Counted from the first letter of the stretch, positions 15,655-23,340 are shown. The stretch: DNA of 64,000 nt from Planktothrix rubescens CCAP 1459/22 (GCA_904830895.1 LR882959.1:1-64000), one strand, 5' to 3'. Numbers and translations: made by a program. The notes: a model not told the origin generated them from the sequence alone.

Positions 15655-16005
15655 ATGAATACCATAACTTTTGCAGGAATTAAAGGTAAAGTTCTTAAAT
15701 CATCTCCTCACGGAAATTATTGCATTGTTGAACTTTGCGATCGCATTACGATTGTGGGAACCAAAAACAATCAATACCAATGGTCAGAGGCACCTGATTC
15801 TAGTTCGGGCTTTACCAGTTTTATTGCTTATATTGGTTTCACAACTGAAGAACAATCAATCCTCCATGACCAAATTCAATTCTATGGCGGTCATATTCAG
15901 GACTCCCGTGATTCCAAACGTAATCAACATTTTCCCTTTGAGTTTAAAGTTAAAGAACTCTCCATCAGTAGTTTGTTAAATCTCTTTAATGAACTTCAAT
16001 CATAA
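15655..16005 (+). CDS. Hypothetical protein
   Basis: 116 residues, family not recognised. A beta-rich N-terminal half (ITFAGIKGKVLKSSPHGNYC, IVELCDRITIVGTKNNQYQW) and a helical C-terminal end (VKELSISSLLNLFNELQ). A competing 102-codon frame at 15671-15979 overlaps it; this one is preferred because it carries the leader GAAGTTT...AAATCA-ATG seen before neighbouring genes. Confidence 0.5.
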   Translation: MNTITFAGIKGKVLKSSPHGNYCIVELCDRITIVGTKNNQYQWSEAPDSSSGFTSFIAYIGFTTEEQSILHDQIQFYGGHIQDSRDSKRNQHFPFEFKVKELSISSLLNLFNELQS

Positions 16006-16019
16006 ATTCAATAACAAAT

Positions 16020-16067
16020 AACAAAACCAATAATGCTACTCAGGAGAATAACGTTATTGGCTTTGTT
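16020..16067 (+). repeat. Long hairpin between small genes
   Basis: AACAAAACCAATAA (16020-16033) pairs with TTATTGGCTTTGTT (16054-16067), 13 of 14 positions plus a wobble. No T-tract. It stands between stop 16005 and start 16103. Confidence 0.6.
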
Positions 16068-16102
16068 ATGCGTTCAATTCGGTACAAATTTAGGATAACA
16101 CA

Positions 16103-16456
16103 ATGAGAGACAAAACAATCAAGGTTTGTAGAGAACTTTGCTGGCAAGAAGAACGGGACGAATGGGAGTCACCGGAAGGGAGATTGATCCCTTATATTCG
16201 ATTTTCTAAGTTTATAATGCCAGAGAACGATGACATGAATAGTTACTACATCCAGATAACAATATGGGCTAAAAACGTTTCTCTCGACATCAAAGAATAT
16301 TGTGGGGAATGCGGCCCAGAAATAGATTCTGAAGATAGATGGGTAATGAGTCGCACCTTCAGAATCGCCAAAGTTCCTTATGCAGAATTTATTGAAAGAA
16401 GTAACGAATTAATCCAACAAGCCAACCGGATTCTGTACGAAAAATTTACCCCTTAA
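16103..16456 (+). CDS. Hypothetical protein
   Basis: 117 residues, no recognised family. A CxxC pair (KEYCGECGPE) in the middle and an amphipathic C-terminal helix (FIERSNELIQQANRILYEKF). Charged, no membrane segment or signal. Bounded by a hairpin on each side, like its neighbours, and therefore probably its own transcription or processing unit. Confidence 0.55.
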   Translation: MRDKTIKVCRELCWQEERDEWESPEGRLIPYIRFSKFIMPENDDMNSYYIQITIWAKNVSLDIKEYCGECGPEIDSEDRWVMSRTFRIAKVPYAEFIERSNELIQQANRILYEKFTP

Positions 16457-16460
16457 AGTC

Positions 16461-16496
16461 AATAAACCAGCATTAGTTGTTGGTTTATTTTTTTTT
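16461..16496 (+). terminator. Terminator
   Basis: AATAAACCA pairs with TGGTTTATT around an 11-nt loop, followed by a T-tract to 16496. The next ATG is 12 bp after the tract. Confidence 0.75.
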
Positions 16497-16508
16497 CTAC
16501 CTAAAACT

Positions 16509-16817
16509 ATGAAACCTAAAACCAACAGCACCCCATTTGACTCCGCTCATGACAGGCTTCGACTCCGCTCAGGAGAGCCCTTCTACATTCAATTACAATT
16601 ACCTTTATTTCCCAAACTCAAACGAAACCAGAAAGTCAAGATTAAAGGCTTAGATTCTGATGGGGAATATCCTAATCTAGTTGGGAAATTTGGAATAATA
16701 TTTGCCATTGCCAATAATGGGATTTGGGTAAGATTCCCTGGTTATTATTTGGGGCGAACCAAGAAGCGTAAAGTAAAACTAATTTTGCTTTATTCCCTTT
16801 GGAATATTGAGTATTAA
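16509..16817 (+). CDS. Hypothetical protein with an in-frame repeat insert
   Basis: 102 residues. The main part (LPLFPKLKRNQKVKIKGLDS ... GIIFAIANNGIWVRFPGYYL) looks like a small basic beta-barrel. Near the N-terminus the segment FDSAHDRLRLRSGE is encoded by two CTCCGCTCA units, one within the 20-bp dispersed repeat TTCGACTCCGCTCAGGAGAG, so the repeat has been inserted and is translated. Function unknown. Confidence 0.5.
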   Translation: MKPKTNSTPFDSAHDRLRLRSGEPFYIQLQLPLFPKLKRNQKVKIKGLDSDGEYPNLVGKFGIIFAIANNGIWVRFPGYYLGRTKKRKVKLILLYSLWNIEY

Positions 16818-16822
16818 TAAAT

Positions 16823-16859
16823 AAAAGAAGCTAACGCTAAAGTAGGTGTTGTTCTTTTT
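16823..16859 (+). terminator. Hairpin with GCTAACGC arm and T-tract
   Basis: AAAAGAAGCTAACGC pairs imperfectly with GGTGTTGTTCTTTTT. The next ATG is 9 bp downstream. Confidence 0.5.
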
Positions 16860-16868
16860 CCCAATACA

Positions 16869-17246
16869 ATGTCTATCTTTATTCAAACTAAAGCTCAAAA
16901 AACAACTTCAACCCTCATTGATTGCTTCCGAATCCTTGCTTGGCAACATTATAAGAGTACCAACAAAGGCTTAAAAGTTGAAGGTAAAGAAATCAGTGGT
17001 TTAGAACTTTATGAAAACTTCAAACCCCAATGGCTCAAGCATGAAATTCATAAAATGGATTTAGCTAAAGTCCGTAAATTCATCGAGGAAATGGGTTATA
17101 CCGAAGATGAACTTATGGAAATCCGGTCTGATTATTACGAACAAAAATCTAATTATCAACCCAAAGAATCAACTGAATCAAAAGTTAATCAACTGAAACA
17201 AAAGTATCAAGAAGCTGATTCCGAATACGAGTCCAAACCTTTCTAG
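16869..17246 (+). CDS. Hypothetical helical protein
   Basis: 125 residues, mostly helical and highly charged; the C-terminal 40 residues (STESKVNQLKQKYQEADSEY) are likely coiled coil. No known domain seen. Directly preceded by a GCTAACGC hairpin and followed by a strong terminator. Confidence 0.55.
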   Translation: MSIFIQTKAQKTTSTLIDCFRILAWQHYKSTNKGLKVEGKEISGLELYENFKPQWLKHEIHKMDLAKVRKFIEEMGYTEDELMEIRSDYYEQKSNYQPKESTESKVNQLKQKYQEADSEYESKPF

Positions 17247-17269
17247 TTTCTAAACCTCTTAACTAATTA

Positions 17270-17305
17270 AGTCTTAGTCTCTTTGTGAGATTAAGGCTTT
17301 TTTTT
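17270..17305 (+). terminator. Strong terminator
   Basis: AGTCTTAGTCTC pairs with GAGATTAAGGCT (wobbles allowed) around TTTGT, followed by eight or more T. Confidence 0.8.
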
Positions 17306-17367
17306 ATCCTCAAAGTTAGTGGTGAGATGCTAACGCAAGAATTGATAAAGTTTTTTGGTAACAAACA

Positions 17368-17769
17368 ATGACTAACTTTCAATTTCCAATTCTAAACATC
17401 AAAATAGTTTTCCCTGGTAAAAGTCGAAAACATTTAATTAATTTAGGCAAAGAATTTCAGACTTTTGGCTATACTCCCCAAAGTTTTCGGGAGAATCTCT
17501 GGCAACAAATCCAGAACAGTCGCAACCAGCAAACACGAGAATTTAAGCGTTTGAGAAGTATGGCAATGAATCACAAACAGATAGCTTTATTGATTAAGGA
17601 CGAGGAGCAAAGACCATACTCAGAAATCGTTATCCGGGCAGTTAGTTTTGTTCACCGAATCGAAGAACTAGCCCCATTAGGCGGTATTGAATCCGATGAC
17701 AAAATGCAACCCGAAGCCTTTTATGAACTGTTGAAGCAATTAGGTTTTAAGCTACATCTCGTCAAATAA
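17368..17769 (+). CDS. Hypothetical protein
   Basis: 133 residues. Basic N-terminal half (FPGKSRKHLINLGKEFQTFG), a possible helix-turn-helix-like middle (MNHKQIALLIKDEEQRPYSE) and a hydrophilic end. No family recognised. It has its own terminator on either side. Confidence 0.5.
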   Translation: MTNFQFPILNIKIVFPGKSRKHLINLGKEFQTFGYTPQSFRENLWQQIQNSRNQQTREFKRLRSMAMNHKQIALLIKDEEQRPYSEIVIRAVSFVHRIEELAPLGGIESDDKMQPEAFYELLKQLGFKLHLVK

Positions 17770-17777
17770 ACCTAAAT

Positions 17778-17818
17778 AAACCCCTAATTAATTAGATTCA
17801 ATCTAGTTAGGGGTTTTT
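17778..17818 (+). terminator. Terminator
   Basis: AAACCCCTAA pairs with TTAGGGGTTT, with an extended inner stem, followed by T5. The next ATG is 24 bp away. Confidence 0.8.
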
Positions 17819-17841
17819 CTAATTCACTTAACTTTAAATCA

Positions 17842-18219
17842 ATGAAAATCACTGTGGCTATTTCCGGTTCACGTTCAATCGAAACATTAAATACAGAAGC
17901 CCTAACTAGAATCAACAAAATAATTGAACTCAATTATGAGATTCTAATTGGTGATGCTCCTGGTGTTGATACCCTTGTTCAAACTTATCTTGATTCATTA
18001 AATTACGATAATGTTCAAGTTTGGTATGCCTTTAGTACCCTGAGAAACAATGTTGGTAATTGGGGAACCGTTAAAGTTCAGGGAAGTTATAGCCTTCGAG
18101 ACAAATTAATGATGAGTTCTGCTGATTTTGGTTTAGCTATTTGGGATGGTAAAAGCCCTGGAACTCAACGAAATATCAAACAACTTGGTAAACGTTGCCG
18201 TGTTGTCTTAATTAATTAA
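17842..18219 (+). CDS. SLOG-superfamily (YspA-type) protein
   Basis: 125 residues with a Rossmann-like start (MKITVAISGSRSIETL), the nucleotide-binding turn LIGDAPGVDTLVQTYL and a late FGLAIWDGKSPGTQRNIKQL. These are the marks of the SLOG/DprA-like superfamily, thought to bind nucleotide or nucleotide-derived ligands in conflict and signalling systems. A second, distinct SLOG protein lies two genes downstream. Confidence 0.65.
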   Translation: MKITVAISGSRSIETLNTEALTRINKIIELNYEILIGDAPGVDTLVQTYLDSLNYDNVQVWYAFSTLRNNVGNWGTVKVQGSYSLRDKLMMSSADFGLAIWDGKSPGTQRNIKQLGKRCRVVLIN

Positions 18220-18239
18220 TTTACTTAATTAATAAATAA

Positions 18240-18300
18240 TTTGGCGATAGCTTAGTGCTTGGGGTAGCTACCGCCAAAGATAGGTGTTTTATCGTTTTTT
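18240..18300 (+). terminator. Strong hairpin made from GCTACCGCC motif, then second small hairpin with T6
   Basis: TTTGGCGATAGC (18240-18251) pairs with GCTACCGCCAAA (18267-18278), 11 of 12. Then GATA...TATC and TTTTTT. The following gene's ATG (18318) is 17 bp after the tract. A longer frame starting at 18255 would begin inside this hairpin and is rejected. Confidence 0.7.
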
Positions 18301-18317
18301 CTAACATAAATATTACC

Positions 18318-18608
18318 ATGAATGAACTCAATGGTCAATGGCTTGAATGTGGCGGAAAACCCTGTTTCTGTCCTGATAATTCCCCATCTCCTTATGATTA
18401 TCTTTGGGACGATGATATTGAAGATATTGAAGAAACTGAAGATATTGAAGAAACTGAAGATATTGAAGAAACTAAAGAAGTTATAGAATTTCGAGAAAAA
18501 TGCAAACTGATTTCAAGATATTCAAGTCTTATCGAACCCTTCGACTCCGCTCAGGAGAGTTCCCTTGAATTTGAAATTGAATCTAATTCAAGATACGATG
18601 AGTTTTAA
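18318..18608 (+). CDS. Hypothetical acidic repeat protein
   Basis: 96 residues from ATG 18318. The N-terminus has two cysteines (CGGKPCFC). The middle has three copies of an 18-bp unit coding DIEETE (region 18418-18476), then LIEPFDSAQESS, encoded by the 20-bp dispersed repeat TTCGACTCCGCTCAGGAGAG. Very acidic, no known domain. The repeat count probably varies between strains. Confidence 0.55.
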   Translation: MNELNGQWLECGGKPCFCPDNSPSPYDYLWDDDIEDIEETEDIEETEDIEETKEVIEFREKCKLISRYSSLIEPFDSAQESSLEFEIESNSRYDEF

Positions 18609-18611
18609 ATT

Positions 18612-18661
18612 AAATCCTTAATTAATTAGATACCCAATCTAGTTAGTTGAGGATTTTTTTT
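18612..18661 (+). terminator. Terminator
   Basis: AAATCCTTAA (18612-18621) pairs with TTGAGGATTT (18647-18656), followed by a T-tract. A GCTACCGCT copy follows at 18669. Confidence 0.75.
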
Positions 18662-18711
18662 ACTATTGGCTACCGCTACAAGCTATTGCTGTTTTTCTTT
18701 CTATTTCTACT

Positions 18712-19212
18712 ATGAAAACTGCATTTATTACCGGACATCGTTGCATTATTCGAGCTAAATCTACATCTGGAATTAATCAATTAACTGACCTTGCTATTCA
18801 ACGAGGATTTAATTGTTTCTTGTCGGGAATGGCTGTTGGAACTGATTTATTAGCGGCTCAGATTTGGGCTAAACGACAATTAACCTGGAAAGCGATTTTA
18901 CCTTTTCCTGACCAGTCAAATTTATGGACTCATAAACAGCGAATTAAGTACCGCCAACTATTGGCTAAAGCAACAGAAGTCAAGGTTTTATATCCTGAAT
19001 ATTCTAACGGTGTTTTTCAAGCTCGTGATCAATATCTTGTTAATAATTCCAGTCTGGGTTTAGCGGTCTGGGATGGTCGCAAAAATGGGGGAACTTATCT
19101 AACTATTACAATGGCACGAAAAGCTAAACTCCCAGTTATTATTTTCAATCCTAAAACATTAGAAATTAGCCATGAAGAACCCTTAAAACAATTAAGTTTG
19201 TTTGAGGACTAG
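18712..19212 (+). CDS. SLOG-superfamily (YpsA/DUF1273-like) protein
   Basis: 166 residues. N-terminal MKTAFITGHRCI, then FLSGMAVGTDLLAAQIWAK (the ligand-binding G-x-A/D turn), KAILPFPDQSNLW, VNNSSLGLAVWDGRKNGGTY and IIFNPKTLEI. This is the YpsA-type SLOG layout; members are linked to nucleotide sensing and, in phage contexts, to conflict. The stop codon overlaps a GCTACCGCTT copy. Not closely similar to the SLOG protein at 17842, so not a recent duplicate. Confidence 0.7.
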   Translation: MKTAFITGHRCIIRAKSTSGINQLTDLAIQRGFNCFLSGMAVGTDLLAAQIWAKRQLTWKAILPFPDQSNLWTHKQRIKYRQLLAKATEVKVLYPEYSNGVFQARDQYLVNNSSLGLAVWDGRKNGGTYLTITMARKAKLPVIIFNPKTLEISHEEPLKQLSLFED

Positions 19213-19251
19213 CTACCGCTTAATGGCGTTGATGTTTTTTGGAATCAACCA

Positions 19252-19602
19252 ATGTATCAACGTCATTCAACTCAATGGACAATTCATAGTGCTTTTGAAG
19301 GTGCAGATTTCTGGTTAATTGCCAAACATAATCGGGAAATATTAGGTAAACCAATTCGTGAATACAAAAAGGGTTGTTTTGGAATGTTAGCCCCTAAAAA
19401 CATTGACCCAAACTATGGCTTTTATCTCTGTCAATACCTCTACAATGAGCGATTTTGGCAATCTTATAGTTATGGAGCTCTTGAACTCAATCACCTGCGA
19501 ATTACCGATGTTCGAGAAGTCTTTAAACCCGATAGTTATTTACTTTCGCCTACTGGAACTCTAATTGTTTTAAGTTCTACTTGCCAACTGGCTACCGCTT
19601 AA
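19252..19602 (+). CDS. Hypothetical protein
   Basis: 116 residues, aromatic-rich (DFWLIAKHNREILGKPIREY, NYGFYLCQYLYNERFWQSYS). No domain recognised. The last codons (QLATA and stop) are encoded by a GCTACCGCTT copy, so the dispersed motif has shaped its C-terminus. Confidence 0.5.
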   Translation: MYQRHSTQWTIHSAFEGADFWLIAKHNREILGKPIREYKKGCFGMLAPKNIDPNYGFYLCQYLYNERFWQSYSYGALELNHLRITDVREVFKPDSYLLSPTGTLIVLSSTCQLATA

Positions 19603-19629
19603 TCTTCTTGATTTCAATTAAAGGTAAAC

Positions 19630-19944
19630 ATGGAAACTAAACAAACACAAACTAAACTCAATCTCGATATTGATGTTGATGTTGTTATCGAACGACTGCA
19701 ACTTGATGGGGTTTTCGAGTGCGATCGCATTCCCCAACATCTCGTTAAACAAGCTCTTTCTAAATGGCTCTCCAAGATTGAAGACAGCATCAATAATGAA
19801 CCCGATTGGTGGATTCGACAGTTTGAATCTAAAGCCTTTAAATCTTCTATTGAATCCTTCCTTGATGATTATTCTCAAGATTCTGAAGGTATTGAACAAT
19901 CTGAAGATTCTGAAAAAGATATTGAGTTTGCTGCCCTTTCCTAA
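19630..19944 (+). CDS. Hypothetical acidic protein
   Basis: 104 residues. A folded-looking first part (DVVIERLQLDGVFECDRIPQ, LVKQALSKWLSKIEDSI) and an acidic tail (QDSEGIEQSEDSEKDIEF). A 122-codon opposite-strand frame covers the same DNA; the plus frame is chosen because it keeps the spacing and leader of neighbouring genes and a terminator follows in this direction. Confidence 0.5.
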   Translation: METKQTQTKLNLDIDVDVVIERLQLDGVFECDRIPQHLVKQALSKWLSKIEDSINNEPDWWIRQFESKAFKSSIESFLDDYSQDSEGIEQSEDSEKDIEFAALS

Positions 19945-19995
19945 CAACAAACTCAAAACTATCAGAGTACAAGATAAGTAAACCAATTCACTAAT

Positions 19996-20041
19996 AATAC
20001 CAGGATTCTATTAGTTTGTCAATGGAATCTTGGTATTTTTC
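19996..20041 (+). terminator. Strong terminator
   Basis: AATACCAGGATTC (19996-20008) pairs with GAATCTTGGTATT (20025-20037), one wobble pair, followed by T5. Confidence 0.8.
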
Positions 20042-20070
20042 TATCAGTAAACCTCAACTAAATTAAACCA

Positions 20071-20607
20071 ATGATTCCTAACAAATCTCAATTTCTTTCT
20101 GAATTAGAAGTTGATTCTGAATTAGACCTTGAACTCTCTACTGATCCTAATCAATCTATCCGAAAGTTTGTTGAACACAAACAAGTGATTAAGTTTCTTT
20201 CTGAACAACTCTCTGAAATTGAACCCGATGCAATCGTCGAAGCCCTTGCTATCCATCAAGATAACATGAATAACAACAAGAATAATGTTATTTATCAGGA
20301 TAGCATTGCAAAAGTTGTTATTTGTTTTCGTCAAAAATATGTGAGTTCAAAAGATTCACCGGAGTTGGCAAAATTAGAGGAGTTGATTCGGTCTGAGGAA
20401 ATTATTATCCTTAAACGCAATGGCGAGAAACTCAACAAATTAGATTCTGAGATTGAGGAACTTGAGAATCAAATTAAAGCGCTTGAAGTTCGTAAAGAAA
20501 AGCTCTTGAGTTCCAAACGGATTGAAAGTTTGAAAGCAGAATATCAGCAATTAATTCAGGAATTAGCTTACAAAGAACCTGGATTAAATATTAGCTTTAA
20601 ACGATAA
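20071..20607 (+). CDS. Hypothetical protein with C-terminal coiled coil
   Basis: 178 residues. Acidic N-terminus; from about residue 110 a clear heptad region (LNKLDSEIEELENQIKALEV, RKEKLLSSKRIESLKAEYQQ). No catalytic motif. Possibly a structural or adaptor protein. Flanked by terminators. Confidence 0.55.
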   Translation: MIPNKSQFLSELEVDSELDLELSTDPNQSIRKFVEHKQVIKFLSEQLSEIEPDAIVEALAIHQDNMNNNKNNVIYQDSIAKVVICFRQKYVSSKDSPELAKLEELIRSEEIIILKRNGEKLNKLDSEIEELENQIKALEVRKEKLLSSKRIESLKAEYQQLIQELAYKEPGLNISFKR

Positions 20608-20622
20608 ATATTAGGTTATAAT

Positions 20623-20650
20623 GTTGGGAAGACTACTGAGTTTTTCCAAC
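20623..20650 (+). terminator. Hairpin after coiled-coil gene
   Basis: GTTGGGAA pairs with TTTTCCAAC. A TATAAT (20617-20622) immediately precedes it, so this may instead be a promoter with a structured leader. GCTACCGCC follows at 20662. Confidence 0.4.
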
Positions 20651-20748
20651 AAGATAATCTAGCTACCGCCTAGGGTTTTTGGTTGATTTATCCTAAGTAA
20701 AAAATCAATCACTAGAAACTCAAACAACTTACAAAACTAGAACAAACC

Positions 20749-21477
20749 ATGAATATTATCCAAATCGACGGTTATGGATTTCTGATTCCAAATTCTCCGA
20801 GTCGTTATCGTGGGAATTGTAGTAAAGAATGGGGTCAATTTGTTGGAGGAAACACCAATAATATGACCTGTTCTGAAGCGGAGAAAGCGGGATTAACCAA
20901 AGGAAAATTTGTTGAAATGGCGGTTTGTCATATTTCAACGAAGATTCTTACCTTTGAACCTAATTATCTTAATGAGGAATTTCTGGAAATTTGGGGGATT
21001 CCGGTTGGCGGCGAAATGAAAACTCAATTCCATGAAAAGGCTTCTGAACTTTCAACCTTTTTACTGCACCGTCAAAGTAAAGATAAATTTCAATTGTTGA
21101 CGGAACAATTTGTCAAGAAGGCGTTGAATAGTTGGGCTTCTGAAGGGATGAAAGATAACTTCAACAAATATAGTTTGGAGAAGATTCGGGAAAGCTACAA
21201 TAACTTGATTTTCCGGTTCGAGATGACCAAAACGGAAGGAAAGTTTGGTAATTATTTCCACATTGCCAGTAGCTATCGGGAACCCAATGGCGAACTTGAA
21301 TTAGCTGCGTTGAAAGCATCAAAAGATATTCAATCAATGGATGTCTGTAATGATCAACGATTGGTTGAAAATCAAGCGAAATGTTTTGCTTCAATTGCGG
21401 AAACCGAACTCAATCAAGCTCCAGTTGCTCAATTGAATGCAACTAACTCTAAACAACTGAAATCAGCTAAAGCCTAA
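20749..21477 (+). CDS. Hypothetical phage/plasmid protein
   Basis: 242 residues. Hydrophilic, with CSEAEKAGLTKGKFVEMAVC and a mid-part IRESYNNLIFRFEMTKTEGK. No family recognised. Its size and position just before the Gp37/Gp68-like gene suggest a DNA-metabolism or recombination accessory role; this is inference only. Confidence 0.5.
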   Translation: MNIIQIDGYGFLIPNSPSRYRGNCSKEWGQFVGGNTNNMTCSEAEKAGLTKGKFVEMAVCHISTKILTFEPNYLNEEFLEIWGIPVGGEMKTQFHEKASELSTFLLHRQSKDKFQLLTEQFVKKALNSWASEGMKDNFNKYSLEKIRESYNNLIFRFEMTKTEGKFGNYFHIASSYREPNGELELAALKASKDIQSMDVCNDQRLVENQAKCFASIAETELNQAPVAQLNATNSKQLKSAKA

Positions 21478-21483
21478 TTATAG

Positions 21484-21512
21484 AGTCGGGGAGAAATCCT
21501 CGGCTTTTTTTT
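21484..21512 (+). terminator. Strong terminator
   Basis: AGTCGGGGA pairs with TCCTCGGCT around GAAA, followed by T8. The next ATG is 33 bp away. Confidence 0.85.
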
Positions 21513-21545
21513 ACCAACATTAACCAAAACATTTAGGAAAAATCA

Positions 21546-22463
21546 ATGACAACTATCGCCTGGACAGATGAGACAATTAATCCAATCGTTGGATGCTCAA
21601 AAATTTCTGCGGGATGTGAGCGATGTTACGCCGCTAGTGCCGCCAAATCAGCAAGGCTTCAACAATTCTCACAATATCAGAAAGTTAGCAAGTGGGACGG
21701 GACAGTGGAGTTTGTAGAGTCACAATTAATGAAACCCTTTCACTGGAAGAAACCAAAACGGATATTTATTGGGTCAATGACAGACATATCTCATAAAAAT
21801 ATTCCTGATGAATGGCGTGATCGCATTTTCTCGGTAATCGCTCTGAATCCTCGACACACCTTTCAGTTGCTAACAAAACGCCCTGCCCTGATGCGGGATT
21901 ATCTAATGGGTGCTAAACAGAGAATCAGACGAGCAGCCGTAGACTTGGGACGCAAACTAAATCTATCTTATGAAACCTACGAACCTTATGAAACCTGTCA
22001 ATTTGACTGGCCCCTCTCTAACCTCTGGCTCGGTGTTAGTTGTGAGAATCAAGCAATGGCAGATAAACGAATCCCGCTACTAATGCAAATTCCCGCAAAA
22101 GTACGATTCTTGAGTTGTGAACCTCTCTTAGAACCCATAAATTTATCTAAATTCCTACCCATCGAATGGTCAGAAATTGCCGAGGATTGGATTGAATCAT
22201 GGCCTGGAATCGGAAGCTACTCTACTGATTATCCTAACTGGATTATTGTTGGTTTAGAATCGGGTAGCAATGCCCGTCGCTGCGATTTGCAAGCTGTTCA
22301 CAGTATCATCAATCAATGCCAAACAGCTAAAGTTAAAGTATTTTGCAAACAACTTGGCACAGTTTGGGCTAAAGAATCAGGAACTTATAAACAAGACAGA
22401 AAAGGAGCAAGTCCCGAACTCTGGGATAAATCTTTTAATGTGCAAGAGTTTCCAAATTGCTAA
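21546..22463 (+). CDS. Phage Gp37/Gp68 family protein (DUF5131)
   Basis: 305 residues. Starts TTIAWTDETINPIVGC followed by SKISAGCERCYA: three clustered cysteines (C17, C24, C27), as in Gp37/Gp68 proteins, which are distantly related to radical-SAM spore-photoproduct-lyase-like enzymes. Later KRIFIGSMTDISHKNIPDEW, LLTKRP, LWLGVSCENQ, VRFLSCEPLLEPI and WIIVGLESGSNARRC are all family hallmarks. The enzyme activity is not established. Full length, with a terminator right after it. A second, broken copy follows the HNH gene. Confidence 0.85.
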   Translation: MTTIAWTDETINPIVGCSKISAGCERCYAASAAKSARLQQFSQYQKVSKWDGTVEFVESQLMKPFHWKKPKRIFIGSMTDISHKNIPDEWRDRIFSVIALNPRHTFQLLTKRPALMRDYLMGAKQRIRRAAVDLGRKLNLSYETYEPYETCQFDWPLSNLWLGVSCENQAMADKRIPLLMQIPAKVRFLSCEPLLEPINLSKFLPIEWSEIAEDWIESWPGIGSYSTDYPNWIIVGLESGSNARRCDLQAVHSIINQCQTAKVKVFCKQLGTVWAKESGTYKQDRKGASPELWDKSFNVQEFPNC

Positions 22464-22471
22464 ATAGTAAT

Positions 22472-22504
22472 ATCCCGGAGTGTTACAAGCACTGCCGGGA
22501 TTTG
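22472..22504 (+). terminator. Terminator between DUF5131 gene and HNH gene
   Basis: ATCCCGG-AGTG pairs with CACT-CCGGGAT (one bulge), then TTTGTTC. Confidence 0.7.
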
Positions 22505-22527
22505 TTCAACATATAAGGTACGTTGAT

Positions 22528-23085
22528 ATGAGCATTATAAAGCATTCTGAAAGGTTTGTATTAATTAGCATTGCTAATGGTGAGTTTGAAGTTGATGAAA
22601 ATGGTTATATCTGGAGACTCAAGAGAAGAAATGGTAAAAGATATGGCGGAACTGCAATTTCTTTATGCACTCGTAAACGAGCCGAAAATCAAACAGGAAC
22701 AGGTCATTTACAGGTAAGAGTATCTATTGATGGCGTTCGTCATCATGCCCTAGCTCATAGAGTTGTATGGTCACATTTAAACGGGGAAATCCCTGAAGGA
22801 ATGGTGATTAATCATATTAACGGAACCAAAAACGACAACAGACCCATTAACCTTGAGTGCGTCAGCAAGTCAGAAAACGTGAGACATTCATTTGAAGTAT
22901 TGGATCGACAACCATTAAGGGGTTCTAGCAATGGCAGCGCAAAACTTTCAGAAAACGACGTAAGGAGAATCAGAGAGTTAAAAGCAGCAGGTTTAACTCA
23001 ATCAGAAATAGCAGAGACTTATGGTATTTCGTTTCAGCAAGTCTCAAGAATTATCAATGGTTCCAGATGGTCACATCTAATTTAG
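22528..23085 (+). CDS. HNH homing endonuclease with C-terminal helix-turn-helix
   Basis: 185 residues from ATG 22528 (AAGG about 10 nt upstream). HNH core HRVVWSHLNGEIPEGMVINH followed by INGTKNDNRPINLE, as in HNH_3 phage homing enzymes. A C-terminal HTH resembling NUMOD/IENR repeats, DVRRIRELKAAGLTQSEIAE then YGISFQQVSRI, probably gives target specificity. It overlaps the broken DUF5131 fragment, so it likely invaded a second copy of that gene. A longer start at 22480 would overlap the terminator and is rejected. Confidence 0.85.
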   Translation: MSIIKHSERFVLISIANGEFEVDENGYIWRLKRRNGKRYGGTAISLCTRKRAENQTGTGHLQVRVSIDGVRHHALAHRVVWSHLNGEIPEGMVINHINGTKNDNRPINLECVSKSENVRHSFEVLDRQPLRGSSNGSAKLSENDVRRIRELKAAGLTQSEIAETYGISFQQVSRIINGSRWSHLI

Positions 23086-23330
23086 CAGGAGGAGAATCGG
23101 GAACGGGCGCTCGTCCCTGTCACGTTGAATGGCTCCGTGATATTGCTAGTCAATGTCAGAGTGCTAAAGTCCCAGTCTTCATCAAGCAATTGGGAAGTAA
23201 TGCGATCGCATCATCCCCATATATTGACGGTGTTGCCAAAAGCCATTACAAACTTAAACTCAAAGACCGTAAAGGCGCGGATATCAACGAGTTTCCTGAA
23301 GATTTGAGAATCCAACAATTTCCTAGTTAA
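23067..23330 (+). pseudogene. C-terminal fragment of a second DUF5131 (Gp37/Gp68) gene
   Basis: The fragment GGESGTGARPCHVEWLRDIA, then SQCQSAKVPVFIKQLG and KDRKGADINEFPEDLRIQQFP aligns with the C-terminal quarter of the intact protein upstream (LESGSNARRCDLQAVHSI, NQCQTAKVKVFCKQLG, DRKGASPELW, VQEFPNC). It begins exactly where the HNH gene ends; the N-terminal 220 or so residues are gone. The two copies differ at about half the positions, so they are old paralogues or come from different sources. Confidence 0.75.
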
Positions 23331-23340
23331 ACTCTAATTA

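Noticed and set aside
18255-18317. Upstream start for the acidic repeat protein
   Set aside because: It would begin inside a strong hairpin; ATG at 18318 follows the leader pattern of neighbouring genes.
19618-19986. Minus-strand 122-codon frame
   Set aside because: Opposite the gene at 19630-19944, and its hydrophobic composition is typical of antisense shadow frames; the terminator fits the plus gene.
14564-21545. Integron-type gene cassette array
   Set aside because: The gaps have hairpins and a common decamer, but no GTTRRRY core sites in attC form and no integrase was seen.
22480-22527. Longer N-terminus of the HNH protein
   Set aside because: It overlaps the terminator of the preceding gene; ATG at 22528 has an AAGG upstream.
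22464-23066. Group I intron carrying the HNH gene
   Set aside because: The upstream DUF5131 gene is complete with its own stop and terminator, and I could not make out intron core elements; a sequence-structure search (Infernal) would decide.
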